NCBI RefSeq assembly: GCF_900100315.1
Contig: NZ_FNFF01000001.1
Coordinates: 496,001 to 560,000 of the forward strand
Origin: Streptomyces indicus
Lineage (GTDB): Bacteria > Actinomycetota > Actinomycetes > Streptomycetales > Streptomycetaceae
Direction of reading: 5' to 3'
Length of the DNA stretch: 64,000 bases
The translations under genes and the position numbers were made by a program. Below are positions 7,301-15,754 of this stretch, piece by piece (the first letter of the stretch is position 1; each line of letters starts with the position of its first letter). The notes below the pieces were generated by a model. It ran no database searches. It had not been told where the DNA came from and saw only the letters and a program-made list of their open reading frames with translations.

Positions 7301-8191
7301 GTGAGGAAACTCCTGAGTTTCGCGTCCGTCCTGGCACTCCTGACCGGGATCGCGATCGCGTCGACCACGTCCGCCCACGCCGCCACGGACCGGAGCGGGG
7401 CGGAGCGGCTGAACATCCCGAACAGCAGCCCGTGCAGGGCAGGACGCACCGTCATGCAGGGCATGGTCGCGGGGCCGGGCGGCCAGCTCTACATCATCTT
7501 CACCAAGGCGGGCGGGGCCGAGCCGGTCCTGTCCCGTTGGCTGCGCGACGGCACCGCCTGGGACGGTGCCAGCTGGACCTGCGCCGGGGCGCCGACTTCC
7601 ATCCCGGCACTCGGCCACGGCAACGACCTCGCCTACCACCCGGACTACCGGGGCCAGGGCCCGGCCCTGATCGCCACCCAGGGCAGCCAGTCGGCCTTCC
7701 CGAGCGCCGATGTGGCAATCGTCCACCTCAACGCCTCGGGAACGATCGGCTCGACCGAAGTGGTCCGGCTGCCCATCGGCAACATCAGCGGCCTCTGCTA
7801 CAGCGCCACGGCGGCCGGCGGAGCCGGCAAATACGCCGCCCGCCGCCTGGGCAACCTGTGGACCCATCCCGGCTCCGGTGCGCTGACGAGCGGATGGACG
7901 CTGGTGAAGACCAATCTGACGAGCCACGACAACCGCTCCGACCAAGGCATCGACTGCTCCGAGAACTACATCTGGAACACCAAGTCCATCAACACGTCGA
8001 CGCCCAGCACCGGTTGGAACTGGGTGTACCAGTACAACTGGTCCGGGGGCGACGTGGAGAGCGACATCGGAATCCCGGGGAACAACCTGGTCGACGAGAT
8101 CGAAGACATCACCCACATCGGGGGCGAGTTCTTCGTCGGCGTCAACCGGAACGACGGGCGGGCCGACTCCGTGCAGGTCTTCATCGAGTGA
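7301..8191 (+). CDS. Secreted protein of unknown function
   Basis: The 296-residue product starts at a GTG preceded by AGGGGGAG. Residues 1-27 (RKLLSFASVLALLTGIAIAS, then TTSAHA) form a Sec signal peptide with an AxA cleavage site. The mature part is Gly/Trp/Asn-rich with repeated phrases such as GNDLAYHP, GNLWTHPGSGALTSGWTLVK, WNTKSINTSTPSTGW and EDITHIGGEFFVGVN, spaced like blades of a beta-propeller. Cys residues recur in GLCYS and IDCSEN. No catalytic motif is recognised. It is a single-gene unit with its own promoter region (7152-7300) and is closed by the strong terminator at 8213. Confidence 0.65.
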   Translation: MRKLLSFASVLALLTGIAIASTTSAHAATDRSGAERLNIPNSSPCRAGRTVMQGMVAGPGGQLYIIFTKAGGAEPVLSRWLRDGTAWDGASWTCAGAPTSIPALGHGNDLAYHPDYRGQGPALIATQGSQSAFPSADVAIVHLNASGTIGSTEVVRLPIGNISGLCYSATAAGGAGKYAARRLGNLWTHPGSGALTSGWTLVKTNLTSHDNRSDQGIDCSENYIWNTKSINTSTPSTGWNWVYQYNWSGGDVESDIGIPGNNLVDEIEDITHIGGEFFVGVNRNDGRADSVQVFIE

Positions 8192-8212
8192 GGCCCTGCC
8201 CTGCGCACAGCT

Positions 8213-8258
8213 GAGGCGGCTCCCCGGTGTCCGGCACCGGGGAGCCGCCTCACTTTTT
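8213..8258 (+). terminator. Strong intrinsic terminator
   Basis: A perfect 17-bp stem (8213-8229 with 8235-8251) with a 5-nt loop is followed by ACTTTTT at 8252-8258. This is one of the few classical intrinsic terminators in the window, 22 bp after the secreted-protein stop codon. Confidence 0.9.
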
Positions 8259-8478
8259 CGGAGGCGGGCGCCCCGCCCGCAACGCACCCGCCCCCGAGCA
8301 CTCGCAACTCCAGCCACTCGGCGGGGTCGCACCCGACGGCCGGCGGCTGGCCCGGGGAAGGCCCGCCCCCACAGGCTGTCGGCATGACGCCCGTGCGAGG
8401 CGAGGGACGTTCCCCGGCACGGCGTCGGCGGCGAGCGGCCGTTGAGGGCCGCCGTACGCCCTGACCTCCGCGATGACG

Positions 8479-8497
8479 CGGTGCGTGCGACGCACCG
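8479..8497. promoter_or_regulatory. Inverted repeat upstream of ABC exporter
   Basis: CGGTGCGT-GCG-ACGCACCG is a perfect 8-bp dyad ending 16 bp before the ABC transporter GTG and just ahead of its AAAGGA ribosome site. The position fits an operator or a leader structure controlling the transporter. Confidence 0.45.
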
Positions 8498-8512
8498 TAC
8501 GAAAGGAATCCT

Positions 8513-10306
8513 GTGAACACCGCATCCGCCGGCGAGGCGACGGGTGCCGAGTCCCCGCGCGCCCGTGAGACGCTCCGGGCCCTGTACGGGTACGTCCGTC
8601 CGCAGCGGTGGGCCGTCGCGCTCGGGCTGCTGCTCGCACTGGCCGGGGCCGCCGGCGGGCTGCTCCAGCCGCTGGCCACGAAGGCGCTGGTCGACCGGCT
8701 CTCCTCCGGTGGCACGATCGCCGCGATCCTGATCGCCATGACCGCGGTGATCCTGCTCGGCATGGTGGCCGAGGCGTTCGGCGCCTATGTCCTGGAGCGG
8801 ACGGCCGAGTCGGTGGTCCTCGCCGCGCGCCGGAGCCTCATCGGGCGGCTCCTTCGCCTGCGCGTCTCGGCGGTGGACCGGATGCAGCCGGGCGATCTGA
8901 TGTCGCGGGTGACCTCCGATACGACGTTGCTGCGGGCGGTCACGACCCGAGCGGTGGTCAACGCCGCGACGGGCGCCGTGACACTGGTCGCGGCCGTCGT
9001 GGTGATGGCCTTCCTCGATCTGACCCTCCTGGGCGTCACGCTCGGTGTGGTCGTGGTCGTCGGTGCGGCGGCCGCGCTGCTGATGCCGAGGATCGGGCAG
9101 GCCGCCGAGCGGGCGCAGGCGGCGGTCGGAGAGCTGTCCACGGGCCTGGAGCGGGTCTTCGGCGCGTTCCGGACGGTGAAGGCATCCGGTGCCGAGCAGC
9201 GGGAGACGGCCCGCGTGGAGGCGTCGGCACGCAAGGCTTGGCGCCACGGCGTGCGCGGTGCCAAATGGGAGGCCGTCCTCGGCACGGCGGACAGCCTCGC
9301 CGTCGAGCTGGCGTTCCTCGCCGTGCTCGCCGTGGGCGGAGCGCGGGTGTCGTCCGGGGACATGCCCGTCTCCACGCTCATCGCGTTCCTGCTGTACCTC
9401 TTCTTCCTGATGGAGCCGGTGTACAAGCTGGTCGAGGCCGCATCCGAGTACCAGGAGGGCGCGGTCGCGATCGCCCGGATCAAGGAAGTGGACCGCCTCG
9501 CCACCGAGCCGGCGCCGCCCCGGGACGCCGCGCCGCAGGACCAGGCGACGCACGGAGCACCGCGTCCGGCGTCGGTCCGCTTCGAGGGCGTGTCCTTCCG
9601 TTACGGGACCGGCCTGCCGGACATCCACCGGAAGGTGGACTTCGAGGTGCCGGGAGGCGGACTCACGGCCTTCGTCGGCCCTTCGGGGGCGGGCAAGTCG
9701 TCGCTGTTCGCGCTCGTCGAGCGTTTCCACGAAGCGACCGACGGCCGCGTCCTGGTCGACGGCAGGGACGTCACGCAGTGGCCTCTGTCCGCGCTGCGGT
9801 CGGTCATCGGATACGTAGAGCAGGACGCGCCCGTGCTCGCCGGCACCCTGCGGGAGAACCTCGTCTTCGCCGCACCCGGCGCGAGCGACGAGGACATCCG
9901 CGAGGTGATCGAGCGGACGCGGCTCGGCACGCTCGTCGAGCGACTGCCCCGCGGTCTGGAGACGTTGGTCGGACACCGCGGCTCGAAGCTGTCCGGTGGT
10001 GAGCGCCAGCGCGTCGCGATCGCCCGCGCGCTGCTGCGCCGACCCCGGCTGCTGCTCCTGGACGAGGCGACCTCTCAGCTCGACGCCGTCAACGAGCTGG
10101 CGCTGCGGGAGGTCATCGCCGAGACGGCGCGCGAGACGACCGTCCTCGTGGTGGCCCACCGTCTGTCGACGGTCACCGATGCCGACCGGATCGTCGTCAT
10201 GGACGCGGGTGAGGTCCGCGCGATCGGCACCCACGAGGAGCTGGTGGCGAAGGACGAGCTGTACGCGCAGCTCGCGGCGAGCCAACTCCTCGTATCCGCG
10301 CAGTAA
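8513..10306 (+). CDS. ABC transporter, fused permease and ATPase (exporter half-transporter)
   Basis: The protein has 597 residues. Residues 1-340 form a six-helix type-1 exporter membrane domain with the typical intracellular DLMSRVTSDTTLLR segment. The nucleotide-binding domain follows: Walker A GPSGAGKSS (about residue 389), signature LSGGERQR (about 493), Walker B LLLLDEAT (about 515) and switch His in VAHRLS (about 548). It therefore works as a homodimer, or as a heterodimer with a partner elsewhere. The GTG start has AAAGGA 6 bp upstream. The family exports lipids, peptides or drugs; no substrate clue lies next to it. The hairpin at 10347-10385 closes the unit. Confidence 0.9.
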   Translation: MNTASAGEATGAESPRARETLRALYGYVRPQRWAVALGLLLALAGAAGGLLQPLATKALVDRLSSGGTIAAILIAMTAVILLGMVAEAFGAYVLERTAESVVLAARRSLIGRLLRLRVSAVDRMQPGDLMSRVTSDTTLLRAVTTRAVVNAATGAVTLVAAVVVMAFLDLTLLGVTLGVVVVVGAAAALLMPRIGQAAERAQAAVGELSTGLERVFGAFRTVKASGAEQRETARVEASARKAWRHGVRGAKWEAVLGTADSLAVELAFLAVLAVGGARVSSGDMPVSTLIAFLLYLFFLMEPVYKLVEAASEYQEGAVAIARIKEVDRLATEPAPPRDAAPQDQATHGAPRPASVRFEGVSFRYGTGLPDIHRKVDFEVPGGGLTAFVGPSGAGKSSLFALVERFHEATDGRVLVDGRDVTQWPLSALRSVIGYVEQDAPVLAGTLRENLVFAAPGASDEDIREVIERTRLGTLVERLPRGLETLVGHRGSKLSGGERQRVAIARALLRRPRLLLLDEATSQLDAVNELALREVIAETARETTVLVVAHRLSTVTDADRIVVMDAGEVRAIGTHEELVAKDELYAQLAASQLLVSAQ

Positions 10307-10346
10307 TCCGCCAAGTGCGTGCCGGCCCCCCTGCCGGCACCTCAAC

Positions 10347-10385
10347 GGCCCGGCTCTCCCCGTCACATGGCGGGAAAGCCGGGCC
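10347..10385 (+). terminator. Hairpin terminator after ABC exporter
   Basis: A GGCCCGGCT / AGCCGGGCC 9-bp stem, an internal loop, then a further CCCG/CGGG pair lie between the ABC transporter stop and the next start at 10515. There is no T-run. Confidence 0.5.
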
Positions 10386-10514
10386 GATCGGCGGGGCCGC
10401 CCCGGACGGCAGCCGGATACCCGCGCTTCGCGCGACCCGTGAGCCTGAGGACAGCGCCTGCGTCGCCAGGCAGCCCGCGCCCCGCCCAGTCCATCGCTCA
10501 GAGTTGGAGTCCCC

Positions 10515-11123
10515 GTGCCCGCCCCCGCGCCCCTCCCCGTGCCCGTGCTCATGGCCAAGGGCCGACCGGTTCCGCTGCTCAGGCCGGACGGCCGCCCGCT
10601 CAACCTGATCCGCGTCGGCATCGGCTGGCAGCCCGCCCCGCGGTCCGGCCTGCTCGGCGCACTGGGACTCCACCGCCGTGGCCACCTCGGCACGTTCGCC
10701 GCGCTGTACAGCCACGGACGGTTTCTGGACGTCCTGTTCGCCGACAACCCCGTCAACCCGGACGAGTCCCTCGCACACAGCACCGCTCTCCTCGCCGATG
10801 ACACCGCGGAAGCGGGAGACACCGAGGCGTTCTTCGCCCGCCTGTCCCGGCTTCCCCCGCACACGGACCGCATCGTGTTCGCCGTCGGCTCCTTCGACGG
10901 CAGCACCTTCGAGACCGTACGGAATGCTCACTGCCGCCTCGTCGACGAGAGCGCGGGGGTCGAACTGGCCCGGTGCACCTTCCCGGTCACGGGCCCTCAC
11001 ACGGCGCTGATCATGGCGCAGCTGACGCGGACAGCCGGCGCGTGGACGATGACCGCCATCGGCGATCCGGCGGCCTGCACCACGTTCCCCGAACTCCTCC
11101 GGGCCATGCAGCTGCACCGTTGA
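10515..11123 (+). CDS. TerD-like protein
   Basis: The product is 202 residues with a GTG start and GGAG 6 bp before it. It follows the TerD outline: an N-terminal RPVPLLRPDGRPLNLIRVGIGWQP strand region, a DDTAEAGDTEAFFARLSRLPP segment, then IVFAVGSFDGSTFETVRNAHCRLVD and ELARC, ending in a GAWTMTAIGD strand. The paired-Asp calcium-binding signature of classical TerD (DLDFSA-like, DNxTG) is largely degraded here, so metal binding is doubtful. TerD proteins are stress-associated cytoplasmic proteins in Streptomyces. There is no ter operon around it. Confidence 0.65.
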   Translation: MPAPAPLPVPVLMAKGRPVPLLRPDGRPLNLIRVGIGWQPAPRSGLLGALGLHRRGHLGTFAALYSHGRFLDVLFADNPVNPDESLAHSTALLADDTAEAGDTEAFFARLSRLPPHTDRIVFAVGSFDGSTFETVRNAHCRLVDESAGVELARCTFPVTGPHTALIMAQLTRTAGAWTMTAIGDPAACTTFPELLRAMQLHR

Positions 11124-11177
11124 GCAGGCCCGCAGGCGGGCTACCCCGGGCAGGCCGAAGCCCGCAGGCAGCGGTGC

Positions 11178-11711
11178 CTACTTGATGAAGACGTTGGCGA
11201 CCACGACCAATAGGCCGAGCAGCGCGTCCGCCATGCCCACCTTCACCGCGGATCCCCAGGTGCGGCCGCCGGCTCGGGCGGCGAGCAGCCCCCATGCGAA
11301 CAGCAGCACCACGTTGACGGTGAAGGCCACGTACTCGACGCCGTCGGACGGCCACCAGCCCCACGCCGCACCCAGCAGCAGGACCAGCGTCGGGGTGGTG
11401 GCCAGGACCAGAGGCCATTCGGAGAGCAGCAGCCGCACCACGGCGCGCACGCCGTGCACGCTCTCGTCGCCGCGCCGGGCGATGAGATGCGCGTAGCCGT
11501 GGGCGGAGGCGGAGGCGACCGCTGTGATCACGAGCCACTGCGCGTCATTGAGCCGGTCGGCCGGCTCGGTCGGCCCCTGCCCGCTGAGCGCGGCCACCAT
11601 CGAACTGGCAAGGACCGCCCCGTACACGCCGCCGAACAGAACGTGCGGGCGCGCCGCCCAACGACGCAGGTCGCGGGCCGATCGGCGAAGGTGCGGAGAC
11701 AAGCGGGGCAT
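11178..11711 (-). CDS. Small integral membrane protein
   Basis: From the ATG at 11711 (GAGGA about 10 bp upstream) the product is 177 residues. A basic N-terminus (PRLSPHLRRSARDLRRWAAR) precedes four hydrophobic helices: HVLFGGVYGAVLASSMVAAL, WLVITAVASASAHGYAHL, WPLVLATTPTLVLLLGAAWGW and AFTVNVVLLFAWGLLAARAG, with a final VGMADALLGLLVVVANVFI. The frame is open to 11855, but the upstream part is proline-rich and unlikely. I do not recognise a family. Confidence 0.65.
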   Translation of the reverse strand: MPRLSPHLRRSARDLRRWAARPHVLFGGVYGAVLASSMVAALSGQGPTEPADRLNDAQWLVITAVASASAHGYAHLIARRGDESVHGVRAVVRLLLSEWPLVLATTPTLVLLLGAAWGWWPSDGVEYVAFTVNVVLLFAWGLLAARAGGRTWGSAVKVGMADALLGLLVVVANVFIK

Positions 11712-11878
11712 GGTCGAAGAATCCTCGAACGGTACGGGCGGATACGGGACGGGGCCCGCCGCTCGGGCGGGCCCCGGATCGATCACACCGTGCCAGGACC
11801 GCGGACTCCATCCGCCGGGCCTCGCCCATCCATCCGCCGGTAGGCCGGAGCACACCCCGCGTTCGGACGGTCCGGACC

Positions 11879-13180
11879 TCAGCGGACGTACCGGGCGGGC
11901 TTGGTGGCGACGTTGAGGAGATGTTCAAGCGGCCCGCGGCGGAAGAAGCGGGACCAGACCGCGGCGAACACGATCGCTCCGAGGATGAACAGGAGCACGG
12001 GCAGCCAGGACGTCCGGTCGCTCTCGCCCCCCGGCACGCTCAGCAGGGACTGCGCAAGGAAGTGGCCGACGTAGGCGGTCAGGGACATGGTACCCACGGC
12101 GATGACCGGCTTCGCCAGGCGTCGCAGGCGCGGCAGGCGGTCCATCAGCACCGTCGCGCCCACGATCACGAGGATGGCGACGCCCACGCTGCCGATGATG
12201 TCGAAGGTGGTGCCGCTGTGGGGCCCGGCGGAGAGCAGTTCGGGGCCGGCGTGCTTGCCCTCGAAGGAGCCCTCCCCGAAGGAACCCTCCCCGGACCAGC
12301 CCGAAGACCCGGGACCGGACGACTTTCCGCCCTCCGCCATGCTCCGCAGCGCGTCCTTCCCCGCGAGCAGCAGCGACAGACCGTACGCGCCCACGGTGAG
12401 GGCGGCGCCCAGCGCGGCGAGACGCCACTGGACGAACACGGCGGACAGGTCGAGGCGGGCCAGCGCCATGCCGGCGACCACGAACGACATCCACGTGAGC
12501 GCCGGGTAGAAGCCGGTGAGCAGCAGGTCGAGCAGGCCCACTTCGCTGAGCGACCGGAGCGGGTCATAGGCGTTGATGGTCCGGGTCAGCGACTCGCTCA
12601 GCTGCGTGTTCAGGAAGAACGCCAGCTGCGGCGTGGTGACGGCGAGCGCGGCCGCGATGATCGCGAGGGTCCTGGCGCTCAGCCGGAGCAGGGGCAGGGC
12701 GAGGAGGAAGTAGACGCCGTAGAAGCCGAGGATGATCACTCCCCCGTACTCCATGGCCAAGACCGTTCCCAGTGCCAGTAGGACCACGGCGCGGATCGCG
12801 ATCCGTGCCTGCGCCTGCCGGCCCGCGAGACCCGTCTTCGGCTCGCGGCGCCCCGCGATCAGCATCAGCGAGAACCCGGCGAGCGTGGCGAACAGGACCG
12901 ACGAATGGCCGTCGGCCAGGTACCGGACCCAGGTGCCGGCCCCGCTCGTGGCCGAGAGCGCCGGGCCGATGTGCACGATGTACATCCCGAACACCGCCAG
13001 CGCGCGGGCCAGATCGACCCCGACCAGACGCCCCGTCGACGGCCCCCGGGGCGCAGGTCCGGCGGACTCCGTCGGCGTACCGGGCTGTCCAGGCACACGG
13101 TCCGACGACGTAGCGGTCCGGCCAAGCCCATGATCCGGCGGAGCGGTGGCGCCCTGCGGTGGCGGCTGTATCGATGTCAT
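11879..13180 (-). CDS. Multi-pass acyltransferase-like membrane protein (DUF418/DUF1624 type)
   Basis: From the ATG at 13180 (AAGGA 8 bp upstream) the product is 433 residues. After a Pro-rich cytosolic tail of about 55 residues comes GVDLARALAVFGMYIVHIGP, the hallmark first helix of DUF418/DUF1624 and heparan-alpha-glucosaminide acetyltransferase-like proteins, followed by about nine more helices. The His in helix one and the later MSLTAYVGHFLAQ region are the probable acyl-transfer elements. A Gly/Ser/Lys-rich loop with GEGSFGEGSFEGK repeats sits mid-protein. A long frame open on the same strand to 14777 is only a shadow. The substrate is unknown. Confidence 0.7.
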   Translation of the reverse strand: MTSIQPPPQGATAPPDHGLGRTATSSDRVPGQPGTPTESAGPAPRGPSTGRLVGVDLARALAVFGMYIVHIGPALSATSGAGTWVRYLADGHSSVLFATLAGFSLMLIAGRREPKTGLAGRQAQARIAIRAVVLLALGTVLAMEYGGVIILGFYGVYFLLALPLLRLSARTLAIIAAALAVTTPQLAFFLNTQLSESLTRTINAYDPLRSLSEVGLLDLLLTGFYPALTWMSFVVAGMALARLDLSAVFVQWRLAALGAALTVGAYGLSLLLAGKDALRSMAEGGKSSGPGSSGWSGEGSFGEGSFEGKHAGPELLSAGPHSGTTFDIIGSVGVAILVIVGATVLMDRLPRLRRLAKPVIAVGTMSLTAYVGHFLAQSLLSVPGGESDRTSWLPVLLFILGAIVFAAVWSRFFRRGPLEHLLNVATKPARYVR

Positions 13181-13364
13181 AGGAACGATCCTTCGAAGCC
13201 GCCGGGACGCGAACCATCCGGCAGGCGTCGGCAACACCTCCGCCGACCGGCGGGATCCGGCCCTCCGAACGGCTGCAGTCGGAGCCGGCGGGGCCGCCGG
13301 ACACTCCGGCCGAACCTAAGGTCGGGAACGTCCTCCGCGCCGTCCCTGCCCGACCGGAAGTGCC

Positions 13365-14633
13365 ATGACCCTCGTACTGATCGTGATCACTGCCGTGGCC
13401 GCGGCCTGGGCACTGGCCGCCGGATGGCTCGAGCACCGGCACATCAGAGCTCCACTGGTGCTGGTCCTCGCGGGGATCGTCACCGGGATCTTCACGCACC
13501 ACCACATCGCGGAAACGCTCAACTCCCACATCGCCCAGCACGTGGCCGAGGTCATCCTGGCGGTGCTGCTGTTCGTCGACGCCACCGAACTCCCCGGGGG
13601 ACGGCTCTTCGGCAACGAACCCGGCGCGGCAGCACGCGTCCTGCTCGTGGCGCTGCCGCTCAGTCTGCTGTGCATGGTCATCGTCGGCTCGCTGCTGCTG
13701 CCCGGGGCGCCGTGGGCGCTCCTGCTGCTCATCGCGTGCATCATCGTGCCGACGGACTTCGCCCCGGCCGAGAGCCTGGTACGGGACTCGCGCATCGCGA
13801 AACGGGTCCGCGAGGTCCTCAACGTGGAGAGCGGCTACAACGACGGGATCATCTCGCCCGTCTTCCTGTTCGCCCTCATCCTGGCCGGCTCGACCTCCCA
13901 GGCACGCACCCCCGCGCAGGCCCTGGGCACGGCGATTCCGTTCGCCGCGAAGGCACTGGTCGTGGGAGCAATCCTCGGCATGCTGCTCGCGTGGCTGATG
14001 AACGAGGCCGACCGCAGGCACCTGATGACCGCCCAGTCCCGCCGCATCCTCGTCCTCGTCGCCCCGCTGCTCGCCTACACGGCGACGGTGGCACTCGAGG
14101 GGAACGGCTTCGTCGCCTCGTTCGTCTGCGGCATCGCCTTCCGCTACGTGCGGCAGGCACCGACCCGGCGACGCGGCGCCGACGCCCCGGACGCCTCGGA
14201 CTTCCGCCTCATCGAGGACACCACGCAGATCATGACGATGGGCATGTGGTTCTTCTTCGGGAACGCCGTGGTGTTCGCGCTGAGCGGCCCCGCCCACTGG
14301 CCCACCGTCGTGCTGTGTGTCGCCGCGCTCACCGTCGTACGGATCATCCCGGTCCTGTTCGCCTTCCTCGGCTCGACGTTCACCTGGCGCCAGCGGCTCC
14401 TGGTGGGAGCACTCGGCCCCCGCGGCACCACGTCGATCGTGTTCGGGCTGCTCGCCTTCAACACCCTGCCCGAAGGGCCGAACGCCGACACCGCCCTTGA
14501 CGCCATGACCCTCACCGTGCTCGGCAGCGTGGTGCTCCACGGCATCGGTTCCCTGCCCCTCGCGCGGTTGCTCGCCGCTCCCGCCGGCGGGCTCGGCGAA
14601 CCGGCGGGCCGGCTCCGGCCGCCTGGGGGGTGA
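13365..14633 (+). CDS. CPA1-type cation/proton antiporter
   Basis: The product is 422 residues with about 12 hydrophobic helices. The conserved cation-site phrase PTDFAPAESLVRD (about residues 128-140) corresponds to the helix-5 'TD' motif of NhaP-type antiporters. NVESGYNDGIISPVFLFALI is the matching 'NDG' helix, with the acidic residue needed for transport. GPRGTTSIVFGLLAFN near the C-terminus is also family-typical. There is no cytosolic RCK/TrkA domain. Expected role: Na+ or K+/H+ exchange across the plasma membrane. The short membrane peptide gene at 14688 follows after 54 bp. Confidence 0.85.
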   Translation: MTLVLIVITAVAAAWALAAGWLEHRHIRAPLVLVLAGIVTGIFTHHHIAETLNSHIAQHVAEVILAVLLFVDATELPGGRLFGNEPGAAARVLLVALPLSLLCMVIVGSLLLPGAPWALLLLIACIIVPTDFAPAESLVRDSRIAKRVREVLNVESGYNDGIISPVFLFALILAGSTSQARTPAQALGTAIPFAAKALVVGAILGMLLAWLMNEADRRHLMTAQSRRILVLVAPLLAYTATVALEGNGFVASFVCGIAFRYVRQAPTRRRGADAPDASDFRLIEDTTQIMTMGMWFFFGNAVVFALSGPAHWPTVVLCVAALTVVRIIPVLFAFLGSTFTWRQRLLVGALGPRGTTSIVFGLLAFNTLPEGPNADTALDAMTLTVLGSVVLHGIGSLPLARLLAAPAGGLGEPAGRLRPPGG

Positions 14634-14687
14634 GGGCCGGACGGCTGCCGGACACTTACGGATCCGGCGCTCGGCCAGCCTGGACGC

Positions 14688-14840
14688 ATGAACGACAACC
14701 GCGCCGACCGACCCGTACGCCGCGAGACCGGTCTCCTCCTCTTCCTCGCCGCCGCACTCATCCTGGCTGTGCTCCACCCCGATCTGTACACCGGCCTCAT
14801 CGAGCGCCTCGTGGCGGTCTTCCCCGGACTCGCCGCCTGA
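14688..14840 (+). CDS. 50-residue single-pass membrane peptide
   Basis: This small frame encodes MNDNRADRPVRRETG followed by a hydrophobic helix (LLLFLAAALILAVLHPDLYTG) and an amphipathic tail ending FPGLAA. The positive N-terminus predicts an N-in orientation. It lies 54 bp after the antiporter and could be an accessory subunit or simply a small membrane protein. Codon bias is strong at the third position, favouring a real gene. Confidence 0.5.
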   Translation: MNDNRADRPVRRETGLLLFLAAALILAVLHPDLYTGLIERLVAVFPGLAA

Positions 14841-15076
14841 GTCGGGCCCGCCCTGTGCGCCCCGCCCGCTGCCGGTGGACCCGCCGGTCCCCCCGAACGG
14901 CTGGAACCGGCCTGCCGGTTGGCGGGGATCTCCATCCCGTCGCGGGGTCCCGCTGCGTCCCCGACGTACTGTCGACGGCGGCGCGCGATCACCGTACGGG
15001 AAGCGGACGCACCGGTCCGGGGCCCACAGGTCGCCGCGATGCCGGAGAGAACTGACGAGTGTGAGGCGGAACGCCG

Positions 15077-15754
15077 GTGATCCGGGTAGTGGTGGTGGAC
15101 GACGAGGCCCTCGTGCGGTCCGGGTTCGAACTGATCCTGAACGCCTCGGACGGCATCGAGGTCGTGGCGACCGCGGAAGGCGGCCAAGCCGCCGATGTCG
15201 TCCGGCGCGAGCAGCCGGACGTCGTGCTCCTCGACATCCGGATGCCGGACGTGGACGGCCTCACCGTTCTGCGCCGGATCCAGGAACTGCCCGCACCACC
15301 GCAGGTGGCCATGCTGACCACCTTCGACACCGACGAGTACATCCTGACCGCGCTGCGCTCGGGCGCCGCCGGGTTCCTTCTCAAGGACACCGAGCCCGAG
15401 CAACTCGCCCAGCTGGTGCGCACCCTGGCCGCAGGCGGGGTGGTGATGTCCCCGAAGGCCTCTCGCGCCCTGTTGCGCGGCCATCCGGGGGCCGGCGCGC
15501 CGCAGGACGCGGAGGTGGCCCGCGTGGGCCTGCTCAGCGACCGGGAACGCCAGGTCTTGGTCCTGGTCGCCGAAGGGCTGTCCAACGCCGACATCGGCAC
15601 CCGCATCCACCTGAGCGCGGGCACGGTCAAGGACCACGTCAGCTCCATCCTCACCAAGCTGCGTGTCTCCAGCCGCGTCCAAGCGGCCCTGCTCGCGGAG
15701 CGGGCCGGACTGCTCGGGGGCCACGGTGACGACACTGCGCGGGACACCGGATGA
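15077..15754 (+). CDS. NarL/LuxR-type response regulator
   Basis: The product is 225 residues. The receiver domain (1-118) has the acidic pair D8/D9, phospho-acceptor D53 in VVLLDIRMPDVDG, and Lys in FLLKDTEP. The C-terminal LuxR HTH is LLSDRERQVLVLVAEGLSNA ... GTVKDHVSSILTKLRVSSRV. Its stop overlaps the kinase start as ATGA, so the pair is translationally coupled. The stimulus is unknown. The GTG start has only a modest GAGG upstream. Confidence 0.9.
   Translation: MIRVVVVDDEALVRSGFELILNASDGIEVVATAEGGQAADVVRREQPDVVLLDIRMPDVDGLTVLRRIQELPAPPQVAMLTTFDTDEYILTALRSGAAGFLLKDTEPEQLAQLVRTLAAGGVVMSPKASRALLRGHPGAGAPQDAEVARVGLLSDRERQVLVLVAEGLSNADIGTRIHLSAGTVKDHVSSILTKLRVSSRVQAALLAERAGLLGGHGDDTARDTG

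Noticed and set aside
7202..10906. A 1234-codon minus-strand frame across the secreted protein, ABC exporter and TerD-like genes
   Set aside because: It is antisense to three well-supported genes, with no domain and shadow-type composition.
12564..14777. A 737-codon minus-strand frame over the antiporter gene
   Set aside because: Antisense shadow; the plus-strand antiporter motifs and membrane pattern are unambiguous.
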